From Rhizophagus sp. LPA8_4_AMF (lineage: Eukaryota > Glomeromycota > Glomeromycetes > Glomerales > Glomeraceae): 21,525 nucleotides of DNA. The position numbers and the translations under genes are program-made. The notes under the pieces are model-generated. The model was given only the letters and a program-made list of their open reading frames with translations, ran no database searches and had not been told where the DNA came from. The stretch covers positions 1 to 21,525 of the forward strand of contig JADRCO010001197.1 in NCBI GenBank assembly GCA_021464525.1. The letters run 5' to 3'. The stretch's first letter is position 1; the number at the start of each line of letters is the position of its first letter. This document shows positions 17,796 through 21,525 of this stretch, in pieces.

Positions 17796-18450
17796 TGTCA
17801 GAAACGTTAGATACTATGCATCTGGATTATAAAGGAAAAGTTTCAGGTATTTATCAGGTATTTATTGAACGCTCTGACTAAAAGAGTTGTAGCGTGGCAA
17901 CTATTTTGAACATTTTTCAATATAATCAATATACAATTCTAATACAGTCATGCATTTAATGTTTAGACGAAAACTCAGATAAATCTCCTCAGGACATATG
18001 TAATGCTGAATCATTAGAGTAAATGATGAGTTATGGATATTAAAAGATTATGAATTAATAAAAGATGAGAAAAAGTATAAAGAATCAGTTAATATTGGAT
18101 GTAGAGTAACTAACATTAATGATGGCAAATTAACAGTTGTTTTAATTGATCATGAAGAAAAAGAAAATATAATTTCTTCGTTAAATAAGCTTGAAGAGAG
18201 GTTGCTTGATAAATTTAAGTTAGATAAAGAATATAGACCTAAAGATTATCATACTTGCACTGCTAATATTTTAATTAAACGTGAAGGGAAATTCCTAGGG
18301 AACGTTAGAGAATGTAAGAAATCAAAAAAATTACTACTATATGCTTCAGCTCGAAACTCATATCAAAAATTCTACCTAAATAAAAATGTAATAAATGTAA
18401 TAAAAAATTACCTTCTGCTGTTTGATATACTGTACATATTAAACACGTGA
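17796..18450 (+). pseudogene. Damaged exon(s), possibly the 3' part of the preceding gene
   Basis: From 18010 a 146-codon frame stays open to TGA 18448-18450, with strong protein character (WILKDYELIKDEKKYKES, NIGCRVTNINDGKLTVVLID, YRPKDYHTCTANILIKREG). It has no ATG and starts just after a stop. The adjacent frame upstream reads DENSDKSPQDICNAESLE and stops at TAA, where one missing base would connect the two. Upstream, ATTTATAG at 17795 is a plausible acceptor for the donor at 17732 (64-nt intron, family-typical size), after which VEILSETLDTMHLDY is in frame. So this is either the continuation of the preceding gene with one frameshift, or a separate broken gene. Family not recognised. Confidence 0.5.
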
Positions 18451-19013
18451 TCCTATATATTGTAACGGTAGAATTTAGGATGTGTTTGTGTGACAGCCAT
18501 TAAGGCGCTAAACACATTAATTTCTCAAAAAGAAAATTATGCTAATCAGTATATCTATTTTTTTCTCAAACGAATGTGAGAAAATGTGAAAGGATGTTTA
18601 GTTGCAACACAGGACCTACCCTATAAATACGACAAAAGCATATGTTATGAAAGGCTGAGGACTTCGCAATTTTGAGATCTTCAGGCATAAAACTACTTTG
18701 AGACTGGCATGGTAGATCCCGGTCCCAGAGAGACCCTCTACATGTGAAAAGTATGAAAGCTTTCTTGGCATCATACGACAATGTTAATCATATGCTTGCT
18801 GGCTTTTTATTATTCTGCGAGCCCAGAAACTAAATACTGTATAAAGTGTGAAAGGACAGGAAGAAGTTCACTCAACCTTCCCACGTAAAATTAAGGTGTG
18901 TGTATGGCAGAAGTAGGTCCCAGAGGGACCAGTTATGCTTTCATGCGTGTGAGCGAAGTAATTTCTAACCATGGGCCTTGATTTTCTCCTTCAGAGCGCT
19001 TCAAAGAAGCTAG
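18451..19013. other. Non-coding stretch with hairpin-type short repeats
   Basis: Contains two copies of the near-palindrome GGTCCCAGAGRGACC (18721-18735 and 18916-18930, the second perfect), an ATGTGTTT...AAACACAT inverted pair near 18480-18515, and repeated GTGAAAGGA words (18585, 18850). These look like pieces of dispersed elements. An open frame on the minus strand (18566-18781) has no recognisable content. Confidence 0.4.
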
Positions 19014-19344
19014 GAAAGCAAGATATCTGATATTATTACTTTCAACTGCCTTATCGTTCCTAGAGGACAATTTAATACCCTTCCACGCAATAGGGTTGAA
19101 CAAGCGATTACAATCAGTAGAGGTCAAGCAATTAGTGCACTTGAAGCTATAATTAAACAACTTGGGAGCGTCATTTTATAATATCCCTCTAGACATTCAT
19201 CAAATTCATCCTGGGCGCGTAGGTAAAAGGCGTATGCAATCGCAAGCCTTAATTTCTGAATATTTTAATGGGGATCCTCCAGCAGACTACTTCTATATTG
19301 TTGTATATCCTAGAATAGTTTTACAGTGTTATGTAGCAAAGTAA
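19014..19344 (+). pseudogene. Frameshifted coding remnant of unknown family
   Basis: Frame one (19014-19181) encodes VPRGQFNTLPRNRVEQAI, TISRGQAISALEAIIKQLG and stops. Frame two (19153-19344) overlaps with LGASFYNIPLDIHQIHPG, RVGKRRMQSQALISEYF, GDPPADYFYIVVY. Both have good amino-acid composition, and they meet at the shared Gln-Leu-Gly region near 19160, so one ancestral ORF with a frameshift is likely. No ATG begins either frame. Higher GC than the surroundings suggests a gene or transposon fragment. I cannot name the family. Confidence 0.4.
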
Positions 19345-19474
19345 TTCGCATTTTTATGTACTGTAAGCCTGTTCTTAACAAATACTCGACACATGTCGTG
19401 TGCAATTAATATGGTAAATCACCCAACTTCTCTGTATGACATAAAATCCTTTATTAACCCCAAGTATGAAGCGC

Positions 19475-19741
19475 ATCAAAAGGCTAGGATCAAACCCTAG
19501 ATTTATTCATATTTCCCCCTAGAGGGTTTAAACCCTAGATCAAACCCTGGATTTATCTGGGATGAAAATAGATTAATCTATATTTCATCCCAGATTTTCC
19601 TATATTTTATCCCGGATCTGATCCAAGATCTATATATCTGGGGGGAAATATGGATAAATCTAGAGTGAAATATAGTTTAATCTATTTTTATCCCAGATAA
19701 ATTCGGGGTTTGATCTAGGGTTTAAATCCCAGACTTTTGAT
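19475..19741. mobile_element. Fold-back element with long, modular inverted repeats
   Basis: Outer ends ATCAAAAGGCTAGGAT (19475) and the reverse complement of the right end ATCAAAAGTCTGGGAT (to 19741) match closely. Inside, 19524-19587 pairs with 19666-19730 at about 91% (6 mismatches in 65 by hand), and 19497-19522 pairs with 19638-19663 with 2 mismatches in 26. Modules such as AAACCCTAGATCAAACCC, GATTTATCTGGGAT and ATATTTCCCCC recur in both orientations. There is no coding sequence. The target duplication is unclear, so boundaries are approximate. Confidence 0.75.
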
Positions 19742-19764
19742 CAGTATGCCCAAGTGTCTACTTA

Positions 19765-19847
19765 TCTACTACATATATATGTAGATCATTAATCACGTGT
19801 CCGAACGGACGATGCATGGATGAAGTCTACTATATATGTAGATCATT
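19765..19847. repeat. Two direct copies of a CTACATATATGTAGATCATT palindromic word
   Basis: TCTACTACATATATATGTAG followed by ATCATT at 19765-19790, and TCTACTATATATGTAGATCA-TT at 19826-19847. A GTCC-GAAC-GGAC hairpin lies between them (19799-19810). The spacing suggests a small duplicated module beside the fold-back element. Function unknown. Confidence 0.5.
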
Positions 19848-20121
19848 GAGAAACTCTTTCCCGTAATTTTTAGTGCAGAATTCTTACGACCATTTGGAAT
19901 GGTCCTCTCCTAACTAAATACATTTCGCAAAGAATTTTCTTCTTATTAACATTATATAAGCAATAATATCTTACATATTACAATACATATTAAGACTTTA
20001 AGGCTGAATTTCATCGTTTTTAGCTCGAAACTATACTATATAAAATTTTAGGAACAAACTTTATTTCTACAGACTTGTCAACTTATCCTAATGACAATAT
20101 TTTATTATTTTCCCTATCAAC
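19848..20121. other. Short AT-rich spacer
   Basis: Lies between the duplicated palindromic words and the degenerate ORF. No gene, RNA or repeat recognised; it could hold the promoter or left end of the element carrying that ORF. Confidence 0.35.
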
Positions 20122-21166
20122 ATGAGCTCAACCTCCCGCACATAAACCACCACTAACACTACAGCGTCACCCACAAATATTAACCTTATACTATACAAAC
20201 CAATGAAAACTTTCCCCATTATCTTCGAGTTTCGTTCAGCTGTCAAGCCAGGGTACAAGACAGGGGTATATTCACATTGTACAACAACAAGATCGTTACC
20301 TATTACGGCTAAGACCGATTACATTTAATTCATTTCATGGTGATCACAAACAACGAGCATCTACAAGCGCCACACCAAAAACAGTATTTTTCCAGCTCGA
20401 AAAAACCCATATCATTAGTAATTACTTAACCTACGTTTTTCATTCAATCACCAATTTCCGAAAAGCGTAGTGGCCAAATATTTTGCATGATTAAACAACT
20501 ATTATTGACAAAAATAACCGCAGTACATGATCGAATTAAAAAAGTGGACGACCGTAGGCGAACATCAAATTATCCTATAAAGGCTACATCATCTATTTAG
20601 GATTATTTCTACCATGCAAACACAACTTCTCATGTGGTGTGGTTTACCTGCAGCTTTCATCCTATCACAATCACGTTGGCAATGTAACCACCATGTCAAA
20701 CATGTACTTAATTCGCCACCCAATAGGGTATCCAAAACGTTTGATTATTTTGCACAAACCGTATCAAAAGTTGACCGACCCAAATCAATTCACAGTAAAT
20801 CAATTACACGGTTACAATCAAACGATATGACACGAAGAACGTCAATAACTACAAATTCTCGGACTCTGCGAGTGTCAACAACTGTTGTTTTTACAAAGAA
20901 TACAAAAACCTTCAATTTGATGTCGTCAGATCACAAGCTCAAATAGACAGATGGAACAGAATATCGCGATTCCATCTTTCGAAAAATTAAAAATGTTGAT
21001 GGAACATGCCGTCTGCTCGCCCTAATAACGAGGTTAACTCAGAAGAACGCATTATTTTAAAGAAAATTCAGCTTTTACCACAGAAAATCCTTAGTCATCT
21101 TCACCCGCCTTTTCACCAGAACAAAAAGCTGCTAAGAAACGATTCAAAAATCGTCGTCGATTATAG
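20122..21166 (+). pseudogene. Degenerate Ser/Thr-rich ORF, probable transposon protein relic
   Basis: A patchwork of open frames on the plus strand with richer GC than the flanks. ATG at 20122 gives MSSTSRT, stop, then TTTNTTASPTNINL and FEFRSAVKPGYKTGVYSHC to TAA at 20326. The next frame encodes FNSFHGDHKQRASTSATPK to TAG at 20468. A third reads NNYKFSDSASVNNCCFYKEY, then QAQIDRWNRISRFHLSKN (about 20823-20990). The end SPAFSPEQKAAKKRFKNRRR stops at 21164-21166. The sequence of protein-like blocks in changing frames indicates a decayed gene of about 340 codons. A Ser/Thr-rich start and basic end fit a gag-like or DNA-binding transposon protein, but no diagnostic motif is visible. Confidence 0.45.
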
Positions 21167-21173
21167 AGCTTGG

Positions 21174-21270
21174 AACCGGTTAATGTTAACCGGTTAATTA
21201 ACCGGTTAATGTTAACCGGTTAATTAACCGGTTAAGACGGTTAACCGGTTAAGACATTGGTTAACCGGTT
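21174..21270. repeat. Array of seven AACCGGTT palindromes (TTAACCGGTTAA type)
   Basis: Core AACCGGTT at 21174, 21188, 21200, 21214, 21226, 21243 and 21263, mostly extended to TTAACCGGTTAA. The first five are spaced alternately 14 and 12 bases, then 17 and 20. Each core is its own reverse complement. It begins eight bases after the last stop of the degenerate ORF, next to AGAGCTTGG. Confidence 0.9.
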
Positions 21271-21493
21271 AAAACTATTTTGACCATAAATTCATAATTC
21301 TGGTCAGATTTACTTAATGCGGCCCAGAGACTTGGTAATTTCAGTCATGTGTTCCCAAATTCGAAGTATCAATACTAAATTTTTTTTTATTTATTAATAA
21401 CAGTATTGATAAAATATGATCTCCTTGCAACTGAATGTATAAGTAAAATCAAAAACTTCAGCAAAAAAATTTTTTTTAAATAATTTTCATATT

Positions 21494-21525
21494 AACCGGT
21501 TAATTAACCGGTTAAGCTCTTGGTT
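21494..21525. repeat. Second AACCGGTT cluster, cut by the window end
   Basis: Cores at 21494-21501 and 21506-21513 with 12-base spacing, followed by AAGCTCTTGG. Its reverse complement (CCAAGAGCTT then AACCGGTT) resembles the start of the left cluster (AGAGCTTGGAACCGGTT). The two clusters may therefore be the inverted ends of one element of about 360 bp; the right edge is incomplete. Confidence 0.7.

Overview
This is an AT-rich eukaryotic window with small introns, long repeat-laden intergenic DNA and expanded gene families. It most resembles an arbuscular mycorrhizal fungus genome (Rhizophagus / Glomeromycotina). The reasons are an F-box/LRR protein of the lineage-expanded type, a kinase carrying the NWTSGNDDIDKFIQ leader that I associate with Rhizophagus kinases, phase-0 introns of 63-74 nt, and many short inverted-repeat elements. 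The species is an inference; no search was run.

Layout. 1-238: 3' end of an unrecognised gene (+). 745-2347: F-box/LRR gene (-) whose conserved C-terminal tail lies in a shifted frame. 2419-2574: doubtful small ORF. 4045-5258: gene (-) encoding degenerate LRRs, three C-x4-C-x9-10-C-x2-H modules and a charged coiled coil, preceded by an out-of-frame EAD-like N-terminus. 5259-9066: intergenic, with two inverted-repeat elements; the one at 8153-8376 is a clean MITE with an 8-bp target duplication. 9067-13290: the centrepiece, a kinase gene (-) with seven tandem N-lobe exons and one C-lobe exon. 13291-16955: intergenic DNA holding an F-box pseudogene broken by two short inverted-repeat elements, one an 87-bp near-perfect hairpin. 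16956-18450: one or two damaged genes (+), the first with a possible Tse2-like ADP-ribosyltransferase fold. 18451-21525: coding remnants, a fold-back element, a degenerate Ser/Thr-rich ORF that is probably a transposon relic, and an array of the palindrome TTAACCGGTTAA running to the window edge.

How the parts relate. The most notable object is the kinase locus. Seven homologous exons of 396-420 nt, all phase 0 on both sides, are separated by near-identical 63-66 nt introns and end at a single C-lobe exon. Read straight through they encode about 1253 residues. Because every exon is symmetric, any cassette could be skipped without a frameshift, and each could in principle be joined to the C-lobe to give a kinase of ordinary size. 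Only two of the seven keep a glycine-rich loop. The locus is either a repeat-bearing kinase with decayed N-lobes or an array of alternative N-lobe exons. The sequence alone cannot decide which.

The other genes show no functional link to the kinase. They fit the pattern of fast-evolving expanded families (F-box, zinc/LRR, kinase, possible ART) in a transposon-rich region.
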